Of a DNA stretch of 64,000 nt, positions 43,188-52,013 are shown one piece after another. The position numbers and the translations under genes were made by a program. A model generated the notes under the pieces. The model saw only the letters and a list, made by a program, of their open reading frames with translations. It was not told the origin of the DNA and did no database searches. Positions within the stretch are counted from its first letter, which is position 1, and each line of letters begins with the position of its first letter. Source of the stretch: Niastella koreensis GR20-10 (lineage in GTDB: Bacteria > Bacteroidota > Bacteroidia > Chitinophagales > Chitinophagaceae); the NCBI RefSeq assembly GCF_000246855.1, contig NC_016609.1:5592744-5656743 (forward strand), in the 5' to 3' direction.

Positions 43188-43194
43188 ATGGGGT

Positions 43195-43250
43195 TCAAAG
43201 TTTAAAATACAGGCCTGGTAGTTAACTCAAAACCTAATAACCTTAAACTT
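43195..43250. repeat. Inverted AACTTTGAAC word array
   Basis: GTTCAAAGTTTAAA (43193-43206) is complementary to TTAAACTTTCAACC and TTCAACTTTGAAC at 43241-43267, overlapping the end of the next gene. Confidence 0.45.
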
Positions 43251-43628
43251 TCAACCTTCAACTTTGAACTTTTCACTCCCATGCGGATCAAGTAATTCTT
43301 TCTTCTCAATTCGATAAGAATAAATCAACCCGGCTCCGCCTCCCATGGCAACAAAAGCAAACCACAGAGCTGGACTGTCATAATCATGTAGTATGTATTG
43401 CGTAATCGAATAGGCTATTGCCAGGCCAGCGCCGGCGCCAAACAGCAGCAATCCCCATTTCAAATTGGCATAAGGCGCAGGCCGGTGTACCTTGTCTTTG
43501 GGGTTCATCCCCTTTTCCAACATCGCCAGGTTTTCGCGGCTTATTAAATACCTAACACCAAAGATCAGGATAAACAATCCTAAAATGGATAATATTAACC
43601 AGACGAATACCATTACATCTTTATTCAT
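43251..43628 (-). CDS. DUF6249-like small membrane protein
   Basis: 125-residue protein with three hydrophobic segments (about 5-27, 58-80 and 86-103), a cytosolic loop with GMNPKD, and a charged C-terminal tail. The pattern of LAMLEKGMNPKD followed by LKWGLLLFGAGAGLAIAY matches small DUF6249-like proteins that often sit next to sigma factor genes. It is convergent with ctpA and divergent from the sigma factor. It may sense or modulate the sigma factor, but this is inference. Confidence 0.65.
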   Translation of the reverse strand: MNKDVMVFVWLILSILGLFILIFGVRYLISRENLAMLEKGMNPKDKVHRPAPYANLKWGLLLFGAGAGLAIAYSITQYILHDYDSPALWFAFVAMGGGAGLIYSYRIEKKELLDPHGSEKFKVEG

Positions 43629-43853
43629 AGTTTTTATTTTTTAAGTTCTACACAACTATGACTACTGCTGCTGCCGGCCGGTTACAGTGCCCGTGCATTT
43701 TTTTCATAAATGAACACAACAAGTATCAAAACCGGACACAACGGTCCTATTCTCTCTAAATAAACAACTGATTATCAATTGAACTGAATTCCGGCACAAG
43801 GCGTGTCTTTATGGTGTAACCTGATTACCACTTACATCGTCATATTCATACTA

Positions 43854-44438
43854 ATGCAAACCGGACCGGTTGATAATGAGATCATAAACAGAGTGCTGCA
43901 AGGCGAACAGGCACTGTATGCCCAATTGGTAAAACGATACACGCCATTCGTTTTTACTATTGTGCTGCGCTATACCGCCAACCGGGAAGACGCGGAAGAA
44001 ATAGCCCAGGACATATTTGTAAAAGCTTATCGCAGCCTGGCCGATTTCAGGGGCGAGTCAAAATTCAGCACCTGGTTGTATACCATTGTCACCACCACCT
44101 GCATTACTTTTTTACGTAAGAAAAAAGTACCCGTTCATTCGCTGGACACCGAACAGATATTTGACCTGGCCGACAATCAGAATTCAACTTTCAAAGCCAA
44201 CCAGGTTGAACAGAAATCGAAAGTGCAGGTACTGAATGAAGCGTTGCGATTATTGAGCATCGACGACGCCCGGATACTTGCCTTATTTTACCAGGCCGAA
44301 CAAAGCCTGGAAGAAATTGGCCGCATTCTGGGTGTTGAACCCAATACCGCTAAGGTAAAACTGCACCGGGCCCGGCAACGGTTGAAGGAAAAGATGGAGA
44401 CACATTTTGCGGAAGTGGTTGAGGAGTTGAGGGGGTGA
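43854..44438 (+). CDS. ECF RNA polymerase sigma factor
   Basis: 194 residues from the ATG at 43854; the GTG further upstream is less likely. Region 2 reads YTANREDAEEIAQDIFVKAYRSLADFRGESKFSTWLY and region 4 reads IDDARILALFYQAEQSLEEIGRILGVEPNTAKVKLHRARQRLKEKM. It directs polymerase to a stress-type regulon, usually under control of a membrane anti-sigma factor. The gene at 44784 is the candidate. Confidence 0.9.
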   Translation: MQTGPVDNEIINRVLQGEQALYAQLVKRYTPFVFTIVLRYTANREDAEEIAQDIFVKAYRSLADFRGESKFSTWLYTIVTTTCITFLRKKKVPVHSLDTEQIFDLADNQNSTFKANQVEQKSKVQVLNEALRLLSIDDARILALFYQAEQSLEEIGRILGVEPNTAKVKLHRARQRLKEKMETHFAEVVEELRG

Positions 44439-44783
44439 GGGGTTGATCAGGTGATAGGTTAACAAGTTGATAGCGTTGATAGAGTTGACAGAGTTGATAA
44501 AGGCGGATACACAATGTTGAATATTGAATGCCCAATATTGAATGTTGAAGTGAAGAAAACGGGTTAAAGCCTAAAGGTTAAAGGCCAAAGCCAAAACCGG
44601 AATTGTATTTGCTTTCAGCTTTTACCTTTCAGCTTTATGCCAGTATTTGCTTGCAGCTTGTGCAGCTTGCAGCTTGCGGCTTGCAGCTGTTCTCCTACTA
44701 CCTTTGATCGCCGAAGCTTTAGTGTAGGAGATCTACTGCCGTTTGCCCTTTGCCCGGCATTTTATAACTTTAAACACATTAAA
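44436..44783. repeat. Repeat-filled spacer between the sigma factor and its partner
   Basis: The spacer is made of a GTTGATAG/GTTGACAG array (44445-44505), GAATATT GAATGCC CAATATT GAATGTT (44517-44547), the 71-nt perfect inverted copy of 26174-26244 (44553-44623), more GCTTTCAG/GCTTTTACC words, then GCTTGTGCA GCTTGCA GCTTGCG GCTTGCA GCTG (44652-44690) and GCCGTTTGCCCTTTGCCCGGC (44738-44758). Despite its length there is no gene in it. Confidence 0.65.
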
Positions 44784-45305
44784 ATGAACAAGCCAGTAGA
44801 TATAGAAGATCGTTTGTGGGAATATCTCGATGGTGCAGGCAGCGGGGACGAGCGCTTGTTTATTGAACAATTGATTGCATCCAATGCGGAATGGAAAGCC
44901 AAATACCAGGAACTGCTGGAACTGCAGGACCTGCTGAGCCATCGCCTGGAACTGGATGAACCCTCCATGCGGTTCACTCAGAATATTATGGAAGCCATCA
45001 GCAAATATCATATTGCTCCTGCTGCCAAATCATACATCAATAAACGGATCGTTTGGGGTATTGCCGGCTTTTTCATTTGCACGATCCTCGGCTTTCTGAT
45101 AGCAGCTTTAGCGCAAATCCATTGGACTGCCGGAAGCACCACCGATAGTTCATTTATCAATAACATCAACCTCGATAAAGTTGAGGCCAGCGGCATCTTC
45201 AATAAAACCTACACCACTATTTTTATGATGATAAATGTGGTATTGGGATTGGCTGCATTGGATATGTATTTAAGAAGGAAGAAGGCAGTGGGCAGTAAGC
45301 AGTAG
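44784..45305 (+). CDS. Putative anti-sigma factor or related membrane protein
   Basis: 173 residues from MNKPVDIEDRLWEYLDGAGSGDERLFIEQL. The start resembles an anti-sigma N-domain (short acidic helical segment), followed by a transmembrane segment (about 89-113, GIAGFFICTILGFLIAALA) and a second one (about 145-163). It lies downstream of the ECF sigma factor on the same strand. The zinc-binding HxxxCxxC motif of classic anti-sigma factors is absent, so the function is inferred from position. Confidence 0.6.
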   Translation: MNKPVDIEDRLWEYLDGAGSGDERLFIEQLIASNAEWKAKYQELLELQDLLSHRLELDEPSMRFTQNIMEAISKYHIAPAAKSYINKRIVWGIAGFFICTILGFLIAALAQIHWTAGSTTDSSFINNINLDKVEASGIFNKTYTTIFMMINVVLGLAALDMYLRRKKAVGSKQ

Positions 45306-45311
45306 GAAAAC

Positions 45312-45869
45312 CTATACCTCTTGCGGCGTTGCTTCCTGCCGAGGCCCGTCTACAAATGAATTATCAAACCCGGTTGGCGCTGTTTTGTTTCGTTCTATCC
45401 AACGTAAAATTATGAGTATAAGAAGCGGAACACAATTGAATAATACTACCAATCCTTCTTCCTGGCCCCCAATGCTAAAATTAAAATTTGCAGTAAGCGT
45501 TTCGAACCTTATCGCCAACGTATGACCGTTTATCCCAAGCGCAAAGTACGGACCATAATAATATATAAACGTAAACCCGGGCGGAATGGTAAGCTGCAAA
45601 AGCTGCGCACATAAATTCAACTTCGATAAGGTGTAAAATTTTAACTCCTTCCCTTTTATGAAGTAAAAGATACCCGCCATTATTGAAACCAAACTTAGCG
45701 CTATCATAGGAATAACAGCAAAGATCACCCCACCCGATATTTCTGGTTGCGCAGAAAGAATGGTAACCATAAGAATCAACAATACAATTGCACCAAGCAA
45801 TTGATAGATGGCGATACCCATAAGCCATCCTTTTCTTTTATTAAGTACAAATCGTTTAAATCGTTTCAT
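45312..45869 (-). CDS. Hypothetical four-TM membrane protein
   Basis: 185 residues if started at 45869 (MKRFKRFVLNKRKGWLM). ATG codons at 45908 and 45932 would add 13 or 21 residues but lie in the hairpin region after tex. Four hydrophobic segments (about 17-40, 47-68, 93-113 and 140-163) and charged termini. A hairpin AAAACGCCC/GGGCG(C)TTTT sits just before the start codon on the minus strand. Family unknown. Confidence 0.6.
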   Translation of the reverse strand: MKRFKRFVLNKRKGWLMGIAIYQLLGAIVLLILMVTILSAQPEISGGVIFAVIPMIALSLVSIMAGIFYFIKGKELKFYTLSKLNLCAQLLQLTIPPGFTFIYYYGPYFALGINGHTLAIRFETLTANFNFSIGGQEEGLVVLFNCVPLLILIILRWIERNKTAPTGFDNSFVDGPRQEATPQEV

Positions 45870-45928
45870 AAGAAAAGCGCCCTTTTGGTTGGGCGTTTTA
45901 AAATACATTTTAATTCCAGCATATGAAA

Positions 45929-45964
45929 GCAAAAAAGGATCAACTGTAATTACAGATGACCCTT
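45929..45964 (-). terminator. Terminator of tex
   Basis: AAGGATCA (45935-45942) with TGACCCTT (45957-45964) encloses the palindrome CTGTAATTACAG. The minus-strand tail is TTTTTTGC. It lies 60 bp after the tex stop. A TTAACGTGTTAACTTG word (45998-46013) lies between. Confidence 0.65.
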
Positions 45965-46023
45965 CTTATATGAGTAATTTTCTTTATTAATCCAATTAAC
46001 GTGTTAACTTGTCAAACCGTCAA

Positions 46024-48303
46024 CTAATCATTAAACTTCTTCTTCAACTCCGCCAGCTTGGCCTGGAACGGATTCAGCGGCTCCTGTTTTTTAGGTTGTG
46101 CCTTGCCGCCACCGGCAGCTGGTTTGCGATCACCACCGCCACCGCTGCGTCTTTCACCGCCACCACCTTTCTGCTGATCTTTCATGGTAAGTGAAATACG
46201 CTTGCGCGGCACATCCACCTCAGAAACGGTAACCATTACTTTCTGGTTCAGTTTCACCACTTCATTAGGATCAGAAACGTAGGTATTGCTCAATTGAGAA
46301 ATATGCACCAGGCCATCCTGTTTAACACCAATGTCAACAAACACACCAAAGTTGGTGATGTTGGTAACAATGCCCGGCACCGTCATACCAGGTTTTACAT
46401 CTTCAATGGCTTTAATGGTTTCATCAAAGCGGAACTCCTCGATCTGTGCCCGTGGGTCACGACCAGGTTTTTCCAACTCTTTTAATATATCATCGATGGT
46501 GTATTCACCAATGCTTTCTGTGATGTATTGTTTCTTGTTTACCTTTTTGCGCAGCTCGCTTTTTTTAATCAGGTCTTCCAGTGAAGCCTGCAGATCTTTC
46601 GCCATACTTTCCACCACGTGATAGCTCTCGGGGTGTACAGATGAGTTATCCAGCGGGTTTTCGGCGCCAGGAATACGCAAGAAACCGGCACACTGCTCAA
46701 ATGATTTGGGTCCCATCATTGGCACTTTCTTCAATTCTTCACGGGTTTTGAAAGGCCCGTTCTTGGCGCGGTATTCAACAATATTTTTAGCCAGGGTATT
46801 GCTTAAACCCGATACATAAACCAGCAGGTGTTTGGATGCGGTGTTCACATCAACCCCCACAAAGTTTACCGCACTCTCTACTACTCTGTCCAGCGCTTCT
46901 TTGAGGCGGGTTTGGTTTACATCGTGTTGGTACTGGCCTACCCCAATTGATTTGGGATCGATCTTTACCAGCTCACTCAGCGGATCGAGCAAACGGCGGC
47001 CAATACTAACCGCACCACGTACGGTTACATCCTGATCGGGAAACTCTTCACGGGCAACTTCTGATGCAGAATAAATAGACGCGCCGCTTTCATTTACCTG
47101 GAACACGCTTACCGGTTTTCCAAAGTCGATGCTGCGAACCAGTTGTTCAGTTTCCCGGCCGGCGGTACCATTACCAATACCGATGGCGTCAATTTCATAT
47201 TTATCAACCAGGAATTTTAATTCAGATACACTACCCTGCCAGTCGTTCTGTGGCGGGTGTGGGTAGATGGCGGTATTGTACACCAGGTTACCCTGTGCGT
47301 CCAGACAAACAAGTTTGCAACCGGTACGGAAACCAGGGTCAAGCGCCAGCACTTTTTTGGAACCCAATGGCGAAGCCAGCAATAACTGACGCAGGTTCTC
47401 GGCAAATACATTAATAGCTTCTTCGTCGGCCTTATTCTTGCTCGCCAGGCGGAACTCATTCTCGATAGAAGGTTTCAGCAAACGGTCGAACGAATCGTCG
47501 ATCGCTTTCTTTACTTCAGCGGCAAACGGGCTGCTGTTTTTTACAAATGTTCTGTTGAGGTCGTCAACAGCCGCTTGTTTGTCTATGTTAATGTCCATAA
47601 CCAGGTAGCCTTCTTTCTCGGCCCGGCGAATGGCCAGGATGCGGTGAGAAGGACTATCGGCCAGGTTCTCGTTGAACTCAAAGTAATCACGGTATTTCTG
47701 GGCTTCTTCTTCCTCTTTTTTGCTGGTGAGTACTTTTGAAGAAAGCTTGGCAGTTTCGGTAAACTCCTGGCGCACTTTATTACGCGCCTGCTCGTTTTCA
47801 CTCACCCACTCTGCAATGATATCGCGGGCGCCCTGCATAGCTTCCTTAATATCTTTTACCTGCTCGTTGATGAATTTGGCAGCCACTTCATCCATATTTT
47901 CAGCGCCCTGTTCAAATACCAGTTTCGCCAAAGGTTCCAGTCCTTTTTCGATAGCCTGGGTAGCCCTGGTTTTACGTTTGGGTTTGTAAGGCAGATAAAT
48001 ATCTTCCAGCTCGGTAGCATCGTAACAATTTTCAATACGATCTTTTAACTCGGGCGTTAATTTGCCCAGGCCTTCGATCGTTTTCACCACTGTTTCTTTG
48101 CGTTTATCCAGTTCAGAAAAATAAGCGATCTGTTCAACCACCTGTCCAATGCCCACCTCGTCCATGTTATTGGTCGCTTCCTTACGGTAACGGGCCATAA
48201 AAGGAATGGTTGCGCCTTCGCTTTGCAAGTCATGAATATTCGTGACCTGCTTAATGCTGAATGATAATTTTTCAGCGATCTTCTGAATGTACTTTACTTC
48301 CAT
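46024..48303 (-). CDS. tex: Tex RNA-binding transcription accessory protein
   Basis: 759 residues, standard for Tex. N-terminal helical part, YqgF-like RNase H fold (about 315-460, VLALDPGFRTGCKLVCLD, AIGIGNGTAGRETEQLV), helix-hairpin-helix repeats (about 460-620, VDVNTASKHLLVYVSGLSNTLAKNIVEYR, PMMGPKSFEQCAGFLRIPG), and a C-terminal S1 RNA-binding domain (about 635-705, GIVTNITNFGVFVDIGVKQDGLVHISQLS). The very C-terminus adds a glycine- and lysine-rich tail. Tex acts in transcription-related RNA handling. Confidence 0.95.
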   Translation of the reverse strand: MEVKYIQKIAEKLSFSIKQVTNIHDLQSEGATIPFMARYRKEATNNMDEVGIGQVVEQIAYFSELDKRKETVVKTIEGLGKLTPELKDRIENCYDATELEDIYLPYKPKRKTRATQAIEKGLEPLAKLVFEQGAENMDEVAAKFINEQVKDIKEAMQGARDIIAEWVSENEQARNKVRQEFTETAKLSSKVLTSKKEEEEAQKYRDYFEFNENLADSPSHRILAIRRAEKEGYLVMDINIDKQAAVDDLNRTFVKNSSPFAAEVKKAIDDSFDRLLKPSIENEFRLASKNKADEEAINVFAENLRQLLLASPLGSKKVLALDPGFRTGCKLVCLDAQGNLVYNTAIYPHPPQNDWQGSVSELKFLVDKYEIDAIGIGNGTAGRETEQLVRSIDFGKPVSVFQVNESGASIYSASEVAREEFPDQDVTVRGAVSIGRRLLDPLSELVKIDPKSIGVGQYQHDVNQTRLKEALDRVVESAVNFVGVDVNTASKHLLVYVSGLSNTLAKNIVEYRAKNGPFKTREELKKVPMMGPKSFEQCAGFLRIPGAENPLDNSSVHPESYHVVESMAKDLQASLEDLIKKSELRKKVNKKQYITESIGEYTIDDILKELEKPGRDPRAQIEEFRFDETIKAIEDVKPGMTVPGIVTNITNFGVFVDIGVKQDGLVHISQLSNTYVSDPNEVVKLNQKVMVTVSEVDVPRKRISLTMKDQQKGGGGERRSGGGGDRKPAAGGGKAQPKKQEPLNPFQAKLAELKKKFND

Positions 48304-48771
48304 CTATTGAGAATTTGCAGTTTTTTAATGTCTTACCGGCTCAACCCAAAAAAATCGGTATAAGGGGTCGCAAATGTAAGGCATGATAACAAAGAAAAAA
48401 CTTGTTTTTACTAACAACATTTTTTCTTAAAAAACGTACCAGATTTTTATTAGAACGCCCAAATTTATGATTTATAAAAACATTGTTCATAAGTAAAAAA
48501 AACCTAATTTTAAGCACCTCCCTGGCACTCCCACTTTTCAATGGTGCTTCCAAACTGCTCACTTTATGGCGACTTTACAGCGACATTATAGTGACCTTAT
48601 AGCGATATAGCTCCTCTATGCTTCCTCAATGGCACCTCTATGCCTCCTCTGTACCTGAACACCACATCCAATGGTCAGTTAATTTACCGCCCTTTGCACC
48701 AACAATGGGGCTTTGCACCACTTTCCGCCGCCGGGGTAGCAATGAGGTACCAATAAGGTTCCATTAAGGAA
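48304..48771. other. 468-bp spacer with an 11-nt periodic stretch
   Basis: At 48566-48609 the sequence repeats as GCGACTTTACA, GCGACATTATA, GTGACCTTATA, GCGATATA. At 48611-48655 it continues with CTCCTCTATG and ACCTCTATGCCTCCTCTG. On the left (48304-48535) it is AT-rich. No open reading frame, promoter or tRNA is evident. Confidence 0.4.
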
Positions 48772-49422
48772 TCAAAGAGAAGTTTGCAGGGCTTTGGCCA
48801 AAAAATCATTCACCATACCAGCCGCAGTCATTACCAGCATATGTCCATGTTTGGGGATAGTTTGTGTAGGATGGGTAAACCGAACGGGTAATATTTCATC
48901 TTTTGTGCCATGAATATGCCATACCCGTTGTGGAACAACTTCGTTTTGCCAGTTCATAATGGCATCAACACTCCAGCGAATTAAACCGGCATCACTTTCA
49001 TTAATGATCTCCCACAATAATTTTTTATCGGCATTCTTTTCCCGGGTGAAGAACCGTTTGGTAGCGGCTGATGATTTTAATAACGACACCGGCACTAATT
49101 TGTGCAATCCCATTTTACCTGCCATGCGAAAATAACCTGGTAATTCTTTCGATACAGGTACACTTGAAATAAGTATGGTAACAGCAGGTTTGTACACTTT
49201 TGCAATTTCGGTAGCCAGCATGCCGCCAAAAGACAGCCCTACCAGCGCGAAGGATTCGCTTGTATCGATCTTTGAAGCCAGTCGTAACGCATAGGATGGC
49301 AGCGTATCGTCTTTTTCGGGTGAGATCCAATCTAAAAAAACAGCCTCACATCCTGTTGGCAATTGAATATATTTAAACACCCGTTTATCGGCCGCCAGCC
49401 CACTGATAAAGTACACTTTCAT
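48772..49422 (-). CDS. Alpha/beta hydrolase
   Basis: 216-residue single-domain hydrolase. The catalytic triad can be read as Ser in GLSFGGMLA (nucleophile elbow), Asp in HIHGTKDEILPV, and His in IPKHGHMLV. The N-terminal strand KVYFISGLAADKRVF is the oxyanion-hole strand. Short length and lack of a signal peptide suggest a cytosolic esterase or thioesterase-like enzyme of unknown substrate. Single gene. Confidence 0.85.
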   Translation of the reverse strand: MKVYFISGLAADKRVFKYIQLPTGCEAVFLDWISPEKDDTLPSYALRLASKIDTSESFALVGLSFGGMLATEIAKVYKPAVTILISSVPVSKELPGYFRMAGKMGLHKLVPVSLLKSSAATKRFFTREKNADKKLLWEIINESDAGLIRWSVDAIMNWQNEVVPQRVWHIHGTKDEILPVRFTHPTQTIPKHGHMLVMTAAGMVNDFLAKALQTSL

Positions 49423-49466
49423 TGCAGGAATCTCCTATGCGAATTTAGCCATTACTAGCAGTTTAA

Positions 49467-49567
49467 AAGTTGACAGGTCGAAAAGTTAACAAGTTAATAA
49501 ATACCCAACAGGCAGCCGTTTACGCTTAAACTTGTTAATTCGTCAAGAAGTTAACTCGTCAACTAAA
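49467..49567. repeat. Inverted GTTGACAG/GTCAACT word array
   Basis: The left words AGTTGACAGGTCGAAAAGTTAAC (49468-49490) have complements GTTAACTCGTCAACT (49551-49565) and CTTGTTAATTCGTCAAG (49531-49547) on the right, about 35 bp apart. They lie between two divergent genes. Confidence 0.5.
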
Positions 49568-49598
49568 ATCATACCTTTGAGCGCATAAACTACATGTA

Positions 49599-50966
49599 AT
49601 GGATATTAAAAGTAATATTCTCGAAACGATTGGGAATACGCCACTTATCAAGCTCAACAAGATCACCAGACAATTTCCGGCCACTGTTGTTGCCAAAGTA
49701 GATTATTTTAATCCCGGCAACTCTATCAAAGACCGCATGGCGGTTAAAATGATTGAGGTGGCCGAAAAGGAAGGAAAATTAAAACCCGGTGGAACCATTA
49801 TTGAATGTACCAGCGGTAATACCGGCATGGGTCTGGCACTGGCGGCCTGTGTAAAAGGATACAAATGTATTTTCACCACTACCGATAAGCAATCAAAAGA
49901 AAAAGTAGACATCTTAAAAGCAGTAGGCGCTGAAGTAATTGTTTGTCCTACCAACGTAGAACCAGATGATCCACGCAGTTACTATTCTGTAGCCCGCCGC
50001 CTGGCTAAAGAAATTCCCAATTCCTTTCATTGTAATCAATACGATAACCTGGCCAGTCGCCTGGCCCATTATGAGACCACGGGCCCTGAAATCTGGAAAC
50101 AGACAGATGGTAAAATAACCCACCTGGTATGTACGGCCGGCACCGGTGGTACCGTAACAGGCACGGCCATGTACCTGAAAGAAAAAAATCCCAATATAAA
50201 GATCTGGGCCATCGATGTATACGGCTCCCTGCTCACCAAATATTTTCGCACAGGCAAAGTGGATATGAAAGAAGTGCACCCCTACATTTCAGAAGGTTTT
50301 GGAGAAGATTTTGTGCCCGAGAATTACGACATGAGCGTTATTGACCATTTTGAACAGGTTACCGACCGCGACGGCGCTATTATGGCCCGCCGCCTGGCTA
50401 AAGACGAGGGTCTGTTTTGTGGTTACAGCGCCGGCAGTTGTTTGCAGGGATTGATGCAAATAGCCGCCAATGAACCATTGAAAAAAGATGACCTGGTGGT
50501 TTGTATCTTCCACGACCATGGCAGCCGCTATGTTGCCAAAATTTATAACGACCAATGGATGATGGAACGCGGCTTTATGGACGTTAAAACCTTCAAGGAT
50601 ATTATTAATGGTCGCACGGGCAAACAAAAACTCGTTACTATTGAACCCAATCGTACCGTGGCCCAGGCAGTTGAACTGATGCGTAAATATGATATCGAAC
50701 ACATTCCGGTGATAAATGGCAGCGGCCCCGTTGGCGCCATCAGTGAAAGCGGGTTGTTCCAGAAAATATTTTCCAACCCCGATATTAAGAACGCCACTAT
50801 TGAAACCGTAATGGAACCCGCCTACCCCATTGTTGATCTTAATACGCCGATTGAAAAGCTGCGCACGCTTATTAATAAAGACAATGGAGCGGTGCTGAGT
50901 AAAGATGAATTAGGAAATTATCATATAGTTACTAAATACGATGTGATATTGGCGTTAGGAAGTTAA
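49599..50966 (+). CDS. Cystathionine beta-synthase-like PLP enzyme with CBS pair
   Basis: 455 residues: a PLP fold type II catalytic core with the Schiff-base lysine in NPGNSIKDRMA (about residue 48), the PLP-phosphate loop CTSGNTGMGLALA, the substrate block HYETTGPEIWKQT and CTAGTGGTVTGTAMY; then a C-terminal pair of CBS domains (about 335-455, NRTVAQAVELMRKYDIEHIPV, VMEPAYPIVDLNTPIEKL). Condenses serine (or O-acetylserine) with homocysteine or sulfide. The CBS pair could bind an adenosyl ligand. Single gene. Confidence 0.9.
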   Translation: MDIKSNILETIGNTPLIKLNKITRQFPATVVAKVDYFNPGNSIKDRMAVKMIEVAEKEGKLKPGGTIIECTSGNTGMGLALAACVKGYKCIFTTTDKQSKEKVDILKAVGAEVIVCPTNVEPDDPRSYYSVARRLAKEIPNSFHCNQYDNLASRLAHYETTGPEIWKQTDGKITHLVCTAGTGGTVTGTAMYLKEKNPNIKIWAIDVYGSLLTKYFRTGKVDMKEVHPYISEGFGEDFVPENYDMSVIDHFEQVTDRDGAIMARRLAKDEGLFCGYSAGSCLQGLMQIAANEPLKKDDLVVCIFHDHGSRYVAKIYNDQWMMERGFMDVKTFKDIINGRTGKQKLVTIEPNRTVAQAVELMRKYDIEHIPVINGSGPVGAISESGLFQKIFSNPDIKNATIETVMEPAYPIVDLNTPIEKLRTLINKDNGAVLSKDELGNYHIVTKYDVILALGS

Positions 50967-50969
50967 TGC

Positions 50970-51071
50970 AATGTGATAATTTGATAATTGAGAAATCCAC
51001 ATACAACACAAAAACTCAAAATGCTCTGCATTTTGAGTTTTTGCATTATCACATTATCGAATTATCACATT
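50970..51071. repeat. TGATAATT inverted repeat enclosing a bidirectional terminator
   Basis: The arm AATGTGATAATTTGATAATT (50970-50989) and its near-perfect complement (51053-51071, one mismatch) enclose a terminator: AAAACTCAAAATGC (51011-51024), TCT, GCATTTTGAGTTTT (51028-51041). The nested structure can form one long cruciform of about 100 bp. Confidence 0.75.
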
Positions 51072-51330
51072 AGCTAATTAAAAAAACAAAGCGCCCCGCA
51101 TTTAGCAGAGCGCTCTTGTGAAATCTTGTTCAGGTACTTTGGACGGTTTTACTAAGGACTGGTTTGCTGATAGAGATTTCTGGTTTTCACGATATTGGAT
51201 ACGGGGTACGGATCAAAAACCAAAAAAACTATAATAAATAAAGTAAAGGGTTTAGGGTTCAGGGGCCTTTTCTATGGTCTCAGGAGTAAGGTCGTTCGTG
51301 TAAATCCGGTACAGAACTTTTAAAGGGTAT
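51072..51330. other. Spacer, no feature seen
   Basis: The section holds only an 8-bp palindrome (GAGCGCTC region 51107-51114) and AT-rich sequence. No open reading frame with coding character. Confidence 0.3.
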
Positions 51331-51371
51331 GTCAACATCGTGTTGACAATACAAAGATGTTGTTATTTTTG
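51331..51371 (+). promoter_or_regulatory. Promoter with overlapping operator-like dyad
   Basis: TTG (51343-51345), 18 bp, TATTTTTG (51364-51371). The dyad GTCAACA-TCG-TGTTGAC (51331-51347) overlaps the -33 element. TATTTTTGCG is identical to the -7 region of the his promoter. Confidence 0.5.
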
Positions 51372-51373
51372 CG

Positions 51374-51526
51374 ATGGTTGAACTCTATTCGATCAATGGC
51401 TACCGTTGCTCGTTTAATGTGTGGAAAAGTCAGATTAAGCACGTTCAATGCCGTGAAACACTTACTGGAAGCGCATTTCAGGCATATGGTTTTATAAAAT
51501 ATTTGATCTGGATCAATGATAAGTAA
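51374..51526 (+). CDS. Possible small protein, 50 residues
   Basis: Frame MVELYSINGYRCSFNVWKSQ continuing to LIWINDK, directly behind a consensus promoter (start codon three bases after the -7 box). No family is recognised. Composition is plausible for a small protein with two cysteines, but it may be a chance frame inside a non-coding transcript. A leaderless message would be needed. Confidence 0.3.
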   Translation: MVELYSINGYRCSFNVWKSQIKHVQCRETLTGSAFQAYGFIKYLIWINDK

Positions 51527-51648
51527 ACTGTACGATATACTCTTTCGTAACACTACCATACACCTAAAGAAATACTACGCATAACAGTGCTGGATAGCTA
51601 CGATTTTTGCAGTAAATACCGAACAATTTTAATCGAGTCTTTTTGCTC

Positions 51649-51678
51649 TTGTTAACATTTGTATCTGCATTACCTTTG
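51649..51678 (+). promoter_or_regulatory. Second consensus promoter in the long spacer
   Basis: TTG (51649-51651), 19 bp, TACCTTTG (51671-51678). It is followed by the hairpin GATTGATT/AATCAATC (near 51690-51710) and then the words CCAATATCCAGG and CCAATATCCAATA up to 51760. No open reading frame follows, so a small RNA is possible. Confidence 0.4.
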
Positions 51679-51977
51679 TAACAGAAGTTGATTGATTACA
51701 AATCAATCTATTCCAATATCCAGGAGAAATCATCCGTATCCAATATCCAATAAAAGATCAAGAAAAATCCGGTATCAGTCAACTTCACTTTTTAATAATC
51801 CGATATCATTCATAAAAAGCCATTATCCAGATCCAATGTCCGTGACAAAACGAATATCCCTGTGAAAACCACCAGATATCCTGATGAATAACCAAGTAAT
51901 TTAAAATCCAACGTCCAAAAGACCGAGGTAGTTCCAATTCCTGTGTGTTAAAAACCGTCTGCTTAACTCCAATAACC

Positions 51978-52013
51978 CCTCCTGCTAAAACCGTAAACGC
52001 TTTTAGCAGGAGG
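51978..52013. other. Perfect 13-bp hairpin without T-run
   Basis: CCTCCTGCTAAAA (51978-51990), loop of 10, TTTTAGCAGGAGG (52001-52013). It has no T-run on either side, so it is probably a structural RNA element or a processing site. It stands 200 bp upstream of the next gene. Confidence 0.45.

Noticed and set aside
44637-44783. N-terminal extension of the putative anti-sigma gene
   Set aside because: It translates word arrays (LQLAACS-like repeats); the ATG at 44784 gives a normal N-terminus.
51332-51559. 75-codon minus-strand frame in the long spacer
   Set aside because: No family resemblance and no promoter on that strand, and it overlaps the promoter and the better-placed plus-strand frame.
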